DNA of 64,000 nucleotides from positions 19,384-83,383 of the forward strand of contig JAFEFW010000617.1 of assembly GCA_018240405.1 (NCBI GenBank), read 5' to 3'. The position numbers were made by a program, and so were the translations under genes. The DNA comes from Pseudomonadota bacterium. GTDB taxonomy: Bacteria > Pseudomonadota > Alphaproteobacteria > Acetobacterales > Acetobacteraceae. Positions 10,622 to 18,953 of this stretch are shown piece by piece. The notes below the pieces were generated by a model that did not search any database, was not told where the DNA came from, and saw nothing but the letters and a program-made list of their open reading frames with translations. Within the stretch, counting starts at the first letter, position 1. Each line of letters opens with the position of its first letter.

Positions 10622-11626
10622 ATGGCCTACGCGATGTTTCCGGCCGCCGAGGCGGCGTTTCAGCCTGAGCGTCCGGACATCGCGAGCTATCTGTTCAACC
10701 ACGGCGGCCTCAGCAATCAAAAGATGGCTTTGGCCGGCTTGCTGCTGGCCGGCGTCACCAGCCATGGCCGCATCAACCTGCCTTACATCCACATCAGGAA
10801 CCAGCGCGATCAGGTCGAGTGGCTGGCACGGTTTGAGGATGTGTTCGAGCTCGGCCCAGTCCAGAACTACGCGCGGCGGTATGGTTTCCCGGTGGAATGG
10901 ACATTGCCGAGCGGCGAACGAGGCGGGTGGCCGTATTTCAGGACGTTCAGCGAATATGTAACGCATGCGCACGAGCCCGATACAGTGCGAGCGTTGCTAA
11001 ACGCCCTCGCAGCCCTGCGGCCGCGGCTCGCCGCTACCGCCTTTTTCTCGCGCCTCGTCGATCGTGTTTTCTCGCTCGGCTTACACGCGGTCATTCAGAT
11101 GCGTATTGAGGCAGACTGGATGGGACACGCGCAAAGCCTGCTGCCACGCGTGGAGGGCAAGGACGATATCGCGATTGGGTACGAGGAAATCCTGCGTCGC
11201 ACAGCGAATACCTTCCCGGACCTGCGCCGAGCCTACATAACCTGCGACGAGCCATCGTTACCGGTGTCCAAGGAGGTGATTCGCCAATTCGCGCAACAGC
11301 GTTTCGGGATCGGCCTGCTGTGGAAGAGTGACCTGATCGAGCCCGCACAGTTCAATCCGCTGGACCTGTCGATCATTGACTTTGAAGTTGCGCGGCGGGC
11401 CCCGCGTTTCATTGGCATGTCATTATCCACCTTCGCCAACCTGTTGTGCATGGAAGCCTTCACTGCCCAGCGCCGCCACGTAACTGGCCATTTCGTCTAC
11501 AACCATCCAGGCGATACGGTGCGGGAGCGGCATGATAACGGCCTATGCCTGGCGTCGGCCGAAGCTGTCCTGCCGAACTGGACGAACCGGTTGTGGGAGG
11601 AAGAAGTCCTGGCTCAGCGCACGTAG
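10622..11626 (+). CDS. O-fucosyltransferase-like protein
   Basis: The 334-residue protein resembles the GDP-fucose protein O-fucosyltransferase/alpha-1,6-fucosyltransferase-like fold. It has an N-terminal glycine-rich donor-loop motif (FNHGGLSNQKMALAGLLLAG, the counterpart of GGxxNQ in the family) and a C-terminal motif DFEVARRAPRFIGMSLSTFANL, matching the D-x(n)-GxxxSxF signature. It has no signal peptide or membrane helix, so it would act in the cytoplasm on a nucleotide-sugar donor. Its ATG lies three bases after the stop of ndh, implying cotranscription with a respiratory enzyme. It faces a glycosyltransferase on the other strand. The bacterial substrate is unknown, and the family call rests on motifs. 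Confidence 0.65.
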   Translation: MAYAMFPAAEAAFQPERPDIASYLFNHGGLSNQKMALAGLLLAGVTSHGRINLPYIHIRNQRDQVEWLARFEDVFELGPVQNYARRYGFPVEWTLPSGERGGWPYFRTFSEYVTHAHEPDTVRALLNALAALRPRLAATAFFSRLVDRVFSLGLHAVIQMRIEADWMGHAQSLLPRVEGKDDIAIGYEEILRRTANTFPDLRRAYITCDEPSLPVSKEVIRQFAQQRFGIGLLWKSDLIEPAQFNPLDLSIIDFEVARRAPRFIGMSLSTFANLLCMEAFTAQRRHVTGHFVYNHPGDTVRERHDNGLCLASAEAVLPNWTNRLWEEEVLAQRT

Positions 11627-11772
11627 CAGGGTCGGCGTCTGGAGGCAGTGATGGCTCTCCTGCGCTCTGCGCCCGCTCCGGCTCCGGCGCGCACCTGAAC
11701 AGAGCTGATCAACCCGACCCGGGATGACATAAAGAATTCGCACTGGCCTCATTGATATACTGCGGTGATCTC

Positions 11773-11808
11773 GGCGTTCGATTGATATCAATCAACACGA
11801 AGAACGCC
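11773..11808. repeat. nested palindrome between convergent glycosyltransferase genes
   Basis: A perfect 14-bp palindrome, GATTGATATCAATC (11780-11793), lies inside a larger inverted repeat with arms GGCGTTC (11773-11779) and GAACGCC (11802-11808). It sits in the 214-base space between two convergent genes. No T-tract follows on either strand, so an intrinsic terminator is not convincing. It could be a protein-binding site. Confidence 0.5.
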
Positions 11809-11840
11809 CGCATAAGCCGGACCAACGCGCTGATGCGAGA

Positions 11841-13268
11841 TCAATCCTCGACCTGCATTCCCTCCATCGGTAATGCTGTGCCGACCAATGGCAGTCCGCG
11901 GTTGCTTCGGCCCCCGTAAATCTCCACCTCATCAAGGTGAAGGTGCCCCGCGCCCCGGAGCCGTATCATAACGAATCGGACGACGTCGCCGCCCTTGGAC
12001 GGCACAATCAACGGCGTTCCGTCCGTCCCAAACGGGCCTGTGACATGCGAATACAGGATCGTCCATCCCGCGCCGTCGCCGCTGCCAAGGATGTCGAGTT
12101 CGGCCGCCCGGGCGGCTAGGTCAGGATTGTCGGCCCGGTTGTAGATGCGGATTTCCGCAAGCTCATAGGACGCCAGCAGATCGACGATCCACCACGGCCC
12201 GTTCTCCATGCGCGTGTGGAACCCGTACAGGCCGGACCGGAGGCCATTATTGCCGCCGCCCGCCGTGCGGCTACCGGGTGGTTCGGCACTATCCGGCTCG
12301 TAAACCGAACTTTGCCAGGACGGCTTATTCAGCGCCACATTCTCGTGCCCCAACGCCGTGTTGGACGGGCTCGGGCTGAGTCGCAGACCCGCGGCGGTGT
12401 AGTGGTGCCAGTACTCCGCGAGGTAGCTGTCGTAGACTGCATTCGTCCCGGCCAGGATCTCCCGGTAATAGCCGGAATTGTAGGCGTGCCGCCACATGTC
12501 GCCATTGGCGAAGCCACCGCGGCGCCAGCGACGCAGGAAGTCTTCCTCTGACTTGAACTGAAAGTGCGCGATGAAGGCCTTTGTAAGAAGTGCCTCGGCC
12601 AGCCCCGGCCGATTGACGAACGGGTAGGTCGATTCCGGAAATCCATAGGAATAGCCTTCCATCGACTGATGCAGTACATCGCGGCAGCGCACGCCAGGCA
12701 GCCGGAAATTGTCGAGGAAATGCCAAAATGCGCCCAGGCCTGCCTGATAGCCTTGCTTCACCATACCGGGCTCAATAGCGGCGGAACGGCACAACATCTT
12801 GGTATGGATGTCGACGCCGCGTGACCTGCGGAGGTAGGACGTCAATACGGGCCCCTGCGCCCTCTGCACGTGGCCACTGTTGCCATAAACCAACCATTGA
12901 AAATACAGGCAATCCGTATTGTGACTATATTCAGTCATGAACGCATGTATATTGTTGATACCAGTCAATATGAAGAATTCGTCAATGTCGAGGAAGCTGA
13001 ACCACTCGGTCTCCTGCTTAAAGTTTTCCAGGAAGTGGAAGTAGATCGCGGCCTGCTCGCCCGCCTTCGGCCAGTGGCGGAACGTGACGTAGGGACGCGG
13101 GCCATGAACATACGCCGCAACCGCCCGGTAGAGCGCCGCTGGGTCATCGTCGTTGGAGTACAGGTAGATGTGATCGAAGCCAATGGATCGGTGATATTCG
13201 ACCCACTCCTGGATCTGCGTCTCTTCCCAGCGCGCACAGGCAACGAGTGAATAGCGGTAGCGAGGCAT
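11841..13268 (-). CDS. GT92-like glycosyltransferase with C-terminal F5/8C (discoidin) domain
   Basis: This 475-residue protein has two parts. Residues 1 to about 280 resemble the GT92/DUF23-type family: YSLVACARWEETQIQEWVEYHRSIGFDHIYLYSNDD at the N-terminus, a metal-binding FLDIDEFF motif (Asp94, Asp96), and the conserved IHTKMLCR and downstream His segment. Residues of roughly 305-455 form a coagulation factor 5/8 type C-like carbohydrate-binding module (NVALNKPSWQSS, WWIVDLLASYELAEIRIYNRAD, FVMIRLRGAGHLHLDEVEIYG). The fusion suggests that the transferase is tethered to a polysaccharide while it acts. There is no signal peptide. It lies 51 bases downstream of the hybrid kinase gene on the same strand and is probably cotranscribed. 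Confidence 0.82.
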   Translation of the reverse strand: MPRYRYSLVACARWEETQIQEWVEYHRSIGFDHIYLYSNDDDPAALYRAVAAYVHGPRPYVTFRHWPKAGEQAAIYFHFLENFKQETEWFSFLDIDEFFILTGINNIHAFMTEYSHNTDCLYFQWLVYGNSGHVQRAQGPVLTSYLRRSRGVDIHTKMLCRSAAIEPGMVKQGYQAGLGAFWHFLDNFRLPGVRCRDVLHQSMEGYSYGFPESTYPFVNRPGLAEALLTKAFIAHFQFKSEEDFLRRWRRGGFANGDMWRHAYNSGYYREILAGTNAVYDSYLAEYWHHYTAAGLRLSPSPSNTALGHENVALNKPSWQSSVYEPDSAEPPGSRTAGGGNNGLRSGLYGFHTRMENGPWWIVDLLASYELAEIRIYNRADNPDLAARAAELDILGSGDGAGWTILYSHVTGPFGTDGTPLIVPSKGGDVVRFVMIRLRGAGHLHLDEVEIYGGRSNRGLPLVGTALPMEGMQVED

Positions 13269-13319
13269 GGTCGGTCCGCAGCAAACACTGCGCGGATGTA
13301 GCCCGCCGCAGGATCGGAG

Positions 13320-15299
13320 TCACTCGGCTTCGGCAGGTCCGTCCGGTGCGTCCGTCTGCAACCGGGCGCGCACCCGGGCGGCCAGTTCCTCCAGCGGGAA
13401 CGGCTTGCGGATCACCTCCATGCCCGCCGGGAGCGCGGCGTTATCCAGTGCGCGGCCGGCATAACCCGTGATCAGCAGCACTGGCAGGCCCGGCCGTATG
13501 GCGCGTGCGGCTTCTGCCAGTTGCCTGCCGTTGATGCCGGGCAGGCCCACATCCGTGATCAACAGGTTCAGCCGGATGCCGGACTGCACAATGCGCATTC
13601 CGGACGGACCATCCGCCGCCTGAATGATCCGGCACCCAAGGTCGCGCAGCGCCTCGACAGCAAGATTACGGACCCCGTCTTCGTCTTCAACGACAAGAAT
13701 GGTGGCCCCGGCGACGGCGCCGTCGGCCGGGTTGGCAGGGCTGCTCGCCGACCCGGGCGATGCCTGCTCCTCAATGCGCTCGTGCCGCGGCAGAAACAGA
13801 TGCATGGTGGTGCCGACGCCGACGCTACTTTCCAGGCGAACAAACCCGCCGGATTGTTGCACAAAGCCGTAGATCTGCGACAGACCCAGACCGGTCCCTT
13901 CACCGATCGGCTTGGTGGTGAAGAACGGCTCGAAGGCGCGCTCCAGCACGTCCGGCGGCATGCCAGTGCCGGTATCTGCGACGGTAATCTGCACCCAACC
14001 GCCCACCTCCGGCATGCCGTCTTCGCGCGCGTCGTCCTCGGACACCTCACGATCGACCGTGGTAATGGTCAGGGTGCCGCCGTCTGGCATGGCGTCGCGG
14101 GCATTGATGGCAAGGTTCAACAGCGCGCTTTCCAGTTGGTTTGGATCGCACAGCGCCGACCAGGTGCCGTCGTGCAGTTGCAGCTCCAGCCGGATTTCAG
14201 GTCCAAGAGTGCGGCGGATCAGTTCTTCCATACCGCGAATCAGCGAGTCCGGCTCGACCGGGCGCGGCTGCAGCGCCTGCCGCCGGGCGAAGGCCAGCAT
14301 GCGATGGGTAAGGCGGGCCGCACGTTCGACGGCCTGGCGGGCGCCAGCGATGTGCCGGGTGAGATCCTCTGTTCGGCCCTGGCTGATCCGACGCTCCATC
14401 AGCTCAAGGCCACCGCCGATGCCCTGCAGCATGTTATTGAAGTCGTGGGCAATGCCGCCGGTCAGCTGTCCCACCGCTTCCATTTTCTGCGCCTGGTGGA
14501 GGCGTTCCTCGCTGGCGCGCAACGCGGCCTCGGCGCGACGGCGGGCGGTGACGTCGGTAAGGGCGGAGAGTACCCAGGCGCGGTCGCCCCGGCGCTCCAG
14601 CCGGGCCGATACCTGGCCTTCAATAATCGCGCCGTCACGCGCGATAAAACGCCGCTCCACATCGTGCAGCGCACCGCGCGTCAGCAATTCCGTACGCTCC
14701 GCGTCCAGCGCGCGACGATCGCCTGGCACCAGAAAATCGCTGACCGGGCGGCCAACGACCTCATCGCGTCGGTAGCCGAGGAGGGATAGCCACGAATCGG
14801 AGACGCCGGTGATGACGTCGCCGTTGTCGAGCGTGTAGAGCGGCACCGGTGAATATTCAAAGCGTGCGCGATGGTGCGATTCGCTCTCCCGCAAGGCAGC
14901 GTTCGTTGCCTCCCATTGGGCGGGCGACGGTAGCGCCAGTGCGGCTGGCATCAGCCACCAGAGGGCTATGGCAGTGGTTAGAGACGCAAGTGCAGTGAGC
15001 GCCTTTATCATTGCCTGGATGCCGTAAGCCGGCTGCCAGAGGGTGATGACGTCGAGGATATGGGTCGCGCCGCACAGCAGGATGAATGCAGCGAACAGCA
15101 GGAAGACCGGGGGGAAGGCAAGGTCGCGCCGGCGGCGTGCAAACACCAGCAGGAAGATCGGTATGGTGAAATAGGCAATGCCGATGGCCAGGTCGGACGC
15201 CGCGTAAGTCCGGATCAGCCAGGGGCTCCAGAGCAGGCAGAACCCATGCGGCGTAAGGCCGTCCGAAGCGAACAGCCAGGAGGCAAGTTTCTCGAACAT
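13320..15299 (-). CDS. hybrid histidine kinase with ethylene-receptor-like membrane domain
   Basis: The 659-residue protein contains three N-terminal membrane helices (about 24-53, 65-88, 95-122), a PAS domain (about 145-260), a HisKA domain with phospho-acceptor His285 (GGIAHDFNN), an HATPase domain (N- and G-boxes to about 510) and a C-terminal receiver with Asp583 (LLITDVGLPG). The membrane part matches the ethylene-binding domain of plant ETR1 and cyanobacterial relatives, including SDLAIGIAYFTIP and AAFILLCGATH. Asp36, Tyr43, Ile73, Cys76 and His80 keep the spacing of ETR1 residues 25, 32, 62, 65 and 69, and Cys76/His80 would be the Cu(I) ligands. The ATG at 15297-15299 is chosen; the frame extends upstream without conserved sequence. 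It lies upstream of the GT92-like gene. The ligand is an inference. Confidence 0.9.
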   Translation of the reverse strand: MFEKLASWLFASDGLTPHGFCLLWSPWLIRTYAASDLAIGIAYFTIPIFLLVFARRRRDLAFPPVFLLFAAFILLCGATHILDVITLWQPAYGIQAMIKALTALASLTTAIALWWLMPAALALPSPAQWEATNAALRESESHHRARFEYSPVPLYTLDNGDVITGVSDSWLSLLGYRRDEVVGRPVSDFLVPGDRRALDAERTELLTRGALHDVERRFIARDGAIIEGQVSARLERRGDRAWVLSALTDVTARRRAEAALRASEERLHQAQKMEAVGQLTGGIAHDFNNMLQGIGGGLELMERRISQGRTEDLTRHIAGARQAVERAARLTHRMLAFARRQALQPRPVEPDSLIRGMEELIRRTLGPEIRLELQLHDGTWSALCDPNQLESALLNLAINARDAMPDGGTLTITTVDREVSEDDAREDGMPEVGGWVQITVADTGTGMPPDVLERAFEPFFTTKPIGEGTGLGLSQIYGFVQQSGGFVRLESSVGVGTTMHLFLPRHERIEEQASPGSASSPANPADGAVAGATILVVEDEDGVRNLAVEALRDLGCRIIQAADGPSGMRIVQSGIRLNLLITDVGLPGINGRQLAEAARAIRPGLPVLLITGYAGRALDNAALPAGMEVIRKPFPLEELAARVRARLQTDAPDGPAEAE

Positions 15300-15565
15300 T
15301 TTGCTCCGGCACGGGCAAATGCCGCGCGGCTCAGGCAGGCCCGGGCGCGGACGGCGATCATTTAGGAGATGTAATCCAAGGCGCCGGAGCTGTGGCAGCC
15401 TCAATGTTCAAACAGTAGTGAGTGACGCAGCCGTGTTGGATCCGGTTGTAACCGCCTTAGAGCAAGGCCTCCGGACGCAGGCCCTGTTACAGGGAGCCGA
15501 ATAGGACTTGCATCCTGTCGCCTTTCGGCGTATGAACAAACACAGAACAGATTTGCGGAACGGGC

Positions 15566-15943
15566 ATGAATTCGGTCACAACGGCTGCGGAGCAACTTAT
15601 GGAGCAGGAGCGTCTGACGCTGCGGGCAGTGATTGTGCCGACTGGCGTCGACCCGCGCCCCTATTTGTTGCAGGCAGGCATTGTCAGCCCCGTCGTGGTG
15701 CCGATTGCCCAAGCACCGCATGATGCGGCCGGTGGCGCTCCTGACGGCTGGCTCTCGGCGGTGCCAGCAAAGTTGACGCTGGATCGTTCGGCAACGGTTC
15801 AGAATGAGCCGGCAATGGCCTCAACGGCAACTATTGAGGAGGATGTGGCCGGACCGGACCAGGCTGATCCGGAGCGGCGGACGGTCAATCTGCCCGACGC
15901 CTTTGGCATGCGGCCGCTTGCGCCAGTCTGGCGTCAGACTTGA
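15566..15943 (+). CDS. hypothetical protein
   Basis: This is a 125-residue open frame starting MNSVTTAAEQLMEQERLTLRAVIVPTGVDPRPYLLQAGI. I do not recognise the family. The N-terminal half looks protein-like, with hydrophobic residues regularly spaced, while the rest is low-complexity and acidic. There is no signal peptide or membrane segment. It stands alone, divergent from the hybrid kinase gene, with only a weak AACGGG before the ATG. It could be a genuine lineage-specific gene or a chance frame. Confidence 0.4.
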   Translation: MNSVTTAAEQLMEQERLTLRAVIVPTGVDPRPYLLQAGIVSPVVVPIAQAPHDAAGGAPDGWLSAVPAKLTLDRSATVQNEPAMASTATIEEDVAGPDQADPERRTVNLPDAFGMRPLAPVWRQT

Positions 15944-16162
15944 GCATGTGAAAATGTCGGGCCGGTCGTTCTGCCAGTTCGATCAACTGCCGAAGGTAGT
16001 TTGGGGCAAAGGTCGTATGGCGGTTGACCAACCGGCCGCCTCCGCATAACGTTGCCGAATGGACACGGTACGCGCCATTGTCGCTTCGAAAAAACCCGCC
16101 CCCATCCTGGGGACCGGAGATTGTTGCGCGCGCTAAGCCATACGACTTCGCACACGATCCCA

Positions 16163-16189
16163 AACCCCGCCGGTCCGACGGGGTTTTTT
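16163..16189 (+). terminator. intrinsic terminator upstream of dapA
   Basis: The sequence AACCCCG, a short GC-rich loop and CGGGG followed by six T residues form a classic rho-independent terminator on the + strand. It ends only 42 bases before the dapA start codon. It therefore either ends transcription from the small upstream gene or a noncoding transcript, or acts as an attenuator in the dapA leader. A second small hairpin (CCCCA/TGGGG) lies about 60 bases further upstream. Confidence 0.75.
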
Positions 16190-16231
16190 CATGTCCATGC
16201 CCTGTCTCCGGCACCATACGGAGTACAACGC

Positions 16232-17128
16232 ATGACGCACACATCGCCCACAGGCATCTGGCTTCCGCTCGTAACGCCCTTCACTGAGGGCGTGCTGGAC
16301 GAGGCGTCAGTCCGTCGCCTTGTCGCCCACTACGCTTCAACATCCATAGACGGGCTGATTTTGGCGGCCACAACGGGAGAGGGTCTGACGCTGGACGAGG
16401 ATGAGACGACCCGTCTTATCGCCATTGCCCGGGACAGCCTCGCGCGCGTGTCCGGGCCGCAGATGCCGGTATGGCTTGGGCTGTGCGGCAGCGACACGGC
16501 AAGAATGGTTAAGGACCTGCGCCGCGCGGATCAGCAGCCTGTCGACGGATACCTGATCGCATGTCCGTACTACACGCGACCAGCGCAGGAGGGGCTCTAC
16601 GAGCATTTTGCCGCGCTGGCGGGGAGCACCGACAGGCCTATTATGATTTACAACATTCCCTACCGCACGGGGGTGAACCTTGGTAACGAAACGATGCTGA
16701 GGCTTGCGGCGCTACCGAATATCGTCGGCGTGAAGGATTGTTGCGCAAATCCTGACCAGTCGTTTGACCTGACGCGGGGCCGACCCCCAGGCTTTTCGGT
16801 GCTGACCGGTGAGGATCCTTTCTTTCATGCGGCGCTCGGACAGGGGGCGGATGGCGGCATCCTGGCGTCGGCGCACGCCGCGCCTCAGGCCTTCGCGTCC
16901 GTGCGGGCTCTGTTCCTGGCGGGTGAGCGTGAGGCGGCGCTGACGGCTTGGCGCACATTGGTGGAGGTTCCACGGCTGTTGTTTGCCGAACCAAGCCCAG
17001 GCCCGGTGAAGCATTGGCTTTGGCGGGCCGGTTTGATTGGTAGCCCCGAGGTGCGACTGCCGATGACGCGGCCGAGCGCGGCGCTGGCAGCGCGGATCGA
17101 TTCGGCGGTGCGTCGTGCGGTGCACTAA
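16232..17128 (+). CDS. dapA: 4-hydroxy-tetrahydrodipicolinate synthase
   Basis: This 298-residue class I aldolase condenses pyruvate with aspartate semialdehyde, the first committed step of lysine and diaminopimelate synthesis. The TIM barrel shows the TTGEG motif (residues 47-51), the catalytic tyrosine in MIYNIPYRTG (Tyr140) and the Schiff-base lysine in NIVGVKDCC (Lys168). I chose the ATG at 16232 because it follows GGAG at a normal distance and the barrel begins ten residues later; the upstream frame crosses the terminator. The best alternative is another pyruvate-dependent lyase of the same family. A degenerate DapA-like domain also occurs at 41-42 kb. Confidence 0.88.
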   Translation: MTHTSPTGIWLPLVTPFTEGVLDEASVRRLVAHYASTSIDGLILAATTGEGLTLDEDETTRLIAIARDSLARVSGPQMPVWLGLCGSDTARMVKDLRRADQQPVDGYLIACPYYTRPAQEGLYEHFAALAGSTDRPIMIYNIPYRTGVNLGNETMLRLAALPNIVGVKDCCANPDQSFDLTRGRPPGFSVLTGEDPFFHAALGQGADGGILASAHAAPQAFASVRALFLAGEREAALTAWRTLVEVPRLLFAEPSPGPVKHWLWRAGLIGSPEVRLPMTRPSAALAARIDSAVRRAVH

Positions 17129-17327
17129 CATCCACCTGTCATGAACCGTTGCGCGCCCTCGCGCCTGACCTGACGCACGGACGCCGGGTGATGGCGGGGC
17201 CATGCCATGGGTCACGTATAGCAATGTGAGGTGGGCTGCTGACCCGGCCGGCCAGTAAGCGCGTGCTTCCCACGCGCCCTGTCGCCGCGAAGCGAAGGCA
17301 CTCCAGCCAGAGTCCTCTAGCGGGTAC

Positions 17328-17367
17328 AAAAAATCCCGCCATCCGGCGGCATGCCGGATGGCGGGTC
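17328..17367 (-). terminator. intrinsic terminator of degP
   Basis: Read on the minus strand, a long GC-rich hairpin with arms GACCCGCCATCCGGC and GCCGGATGGCGGG closes over a short loop and is followed by ATTTTTT. It lies 20 bases after the degP stop codon. This is one of the clearest terminators in the window. Confidence 0.9.
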
Positions 17368-17386
17368 AAAATCGTCGGCTGGGGGT

Positions 17387-18907
17387 CTAACCCTGGTTGC
17401 TCTGGTCCAGGTTTACGCCGACGAAGGCAGCCTGGCCGTTGCGGTAAATCCGCAGGGCCACGGCCTTGTTGTCACCGCTCATCGCGCCTTTCAGCGCCTT
17501 CACGGCCTCGCTCGGCGACGTCACCGACTGGGTGTTCACGCCGACAATCACGTCACCCGGTTGCAGGCCGGCCGCTTCGGCCGGGGAGCCCGGACGGACC
17601 CGCTCCACCACCGCACCCTTGGTGCCTTCCGGCAGGTCAAGCTGGCTGCGGATCTCCGGCGAAAGCTGCGCCAGTGCCACGCCAAGCTGGCCACGCGACG
17701 GGCTTTCGGCGCCGGTCTCGTTGCTCGCGACCTTCTGGTCCGGCATCGACCCGACCTTGACCGTCATGTCCTTCTGTGCGCCGTCACGCAGCACTGTCAG
17801 ATTTGCGTCCTGGCCCGGCTGGATCGCAGCGACGTTCAGCGCCAGGTCACGCGGGTTGGACACCTTCGTGCCGTTCACCGCCTGGATGACATCGCCCGGC
17901 TGCAGTCCGGCTTTCGCGGCCGGGCTGTCAGCCGACACGCCCGCCAGCAAGGCGCCGCCATTCTCCGGCAGCTTCAGCGCCTTGGCCGTGGCTGCGGTTA
18001 CCGGCTGCGTCTCCACGCCCATGTAGCCGCGGGTCACGTGCCCACTCTTCTCCAGCTGCGCCGTCACGGTGCGGATCATGTCCGAGGGAACGGCGAAACC
18101 GATGCCGACCGACCCGCCGGTGGGCGAGAGGATGGCGGTGTTCATGCCAATGACCTTGCCGTCCTGGGTGAACAGCGGGCCGCCGGAGTTGCCCTGGTTG
18201 ATCGGCGCATCGATCTGGATGAACTGGTCGTAGGGGCCGGAACCGATGTCACGGCTGACCGCCGAGACGATGCCCGCCGTCACAGTGCCACCGAGGCCAA
18301 ACGGATTGCCCATGGCCACGACCCACTCACCTGGCTTCACGTCGCGGGAATTGCCGAGCTGGATGTACGGCAGCGGCTTGTCGGACTTCACCTTCAGCAC
18401 CGCGATATCGGTACGCGGGTCGGTGCCGATGACCTTCGCCGGCAGTTCGGTGCCGTCATCCAGGGTGACCGTCACGCTGGTGGCGCCCTTCACGACATGG
18501 TTGTTGGTGACCACTGTGCCGGCGGCGTCAATGATGAAACCCGAGCCGCGGGCCTCAGCCGAACGCTTCTGCGGCGCGCCGCCGTGCGGAACCATCTGGC
18601 CGAAGGGGAACGGGAGTTGCGGACCCATGCCGCGGCCCGGCATCGGATTGCCGTCCTCATCCTGCATGGCCGCCGGGGTAGCCTTCATTTTCGTCGTGAT
18701 GGAAACCACTGCCGGCTTCACCTGCGCAACCAGGCCGGAGAAATCCGCCAGGGCATGCGCCGGCGCAGGGGTTGCGGTCGACGGATTGACGGGCGCCGGG
18801 TTATCAGCCCAGGCCATCGGACCCAGGGCAAAACCGCCCAGGCTGGTGCCCGCCAGCAGGGCGGCGGCCAGAGCAGCGCGGCGCCAGGGACGGTATTGCT
18901 TGTTCAT
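17387..18907 (-). CDS. degP: periplasmic serine endoprotease DegP/HtrA (Do family)
   Basis: This 506-residue secreted protease degrades or chaperones misfolded envelope proteins. A Sec signal peptide (MNKQYRPWRRAALAAALLAGTSLGGFALGPMAWA) is likely cleaved near residue 34. The trypsin-like domain has the complete triad: His137 in TNNHVVKG, Asp167 in RTDIAVLK and Ser241 in GNSGGPL. Two PDZ domains follow (about residues 290-380 and 405-500), each with a GLQPGDVI core. The start is an ATG preceded by GGAG, but this ribosome-binding site lies inside a 10-bp inverted repeat described separately. A strong terminator follows. It is monocistronic. Confidence 0.96.
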   Translation of the reverse strand: MNKQYRPWRRAALAAALLAGTSLGGFALGPMAWADNPAPVNPSTATPAPAHALADFSGLVAQVKPAVVSITTKMKATPAAMQDEDGNPMPGRGMGPQLPFPFGQMVPHGGAPQKRSAEARGSGFIIDAAGTVVTNNHVVKGATSVTVTLDDGTELPAKVIGTDPRTDIAVLKVKSDKPLPYIQLGNSRDVKPGEWVVAMGNPFGLGGTVTAGIVSAVSRDIGSGPYDQFIQIDAPINQGNSGGPLFTQDGKVIGMNTAILSPTGGSVGIGFAVPSDMIRTVTAQLEKSGHVTRGYMGVETQPVTAATAKALKLPENGGALLAGVSADSPAAKAGLQPGDVIQAVNGTKVSNPRDLALNVAAIQPGQDANLTVLRDGAQKDMTVKVGSMPDQKVASNETGAESPSRGQLGVALAQLSPEIRSQLDLPEGTKGAVVERVRPGSPAEAAGLQPGDVIVGVNTQSVTSPSEAVKALKGAMSGDNKAVALRIYRNGQAAFVGVNLDQSNQG

Positions 18908-18916
18908 CTACTTGGT

Positions 18917-18953
18917 CTCCGTTGTCTCGGGAAAATGTGTTGCGACAACGGAG
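18917..18953 (-). promoter_or_regulatory. hairpin sequestering the degP ribosome-binding site
   Basis: Perfect 10-base inverted arms (+ strand 18917-18926 and 18944-18953) are separated by 17 bases. In the degP mRNA the 5' arm is CUCCGUUGUC and the 3' arm is GACAACGGAG, so the GGAG Shine-Dalgarno sequence, about ten bases before the AUG, is entirely paired. This would limit translation unless the stem opens. A protein-binding palindrome at DNA level is the alternative reading. Confidence 0.6.
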
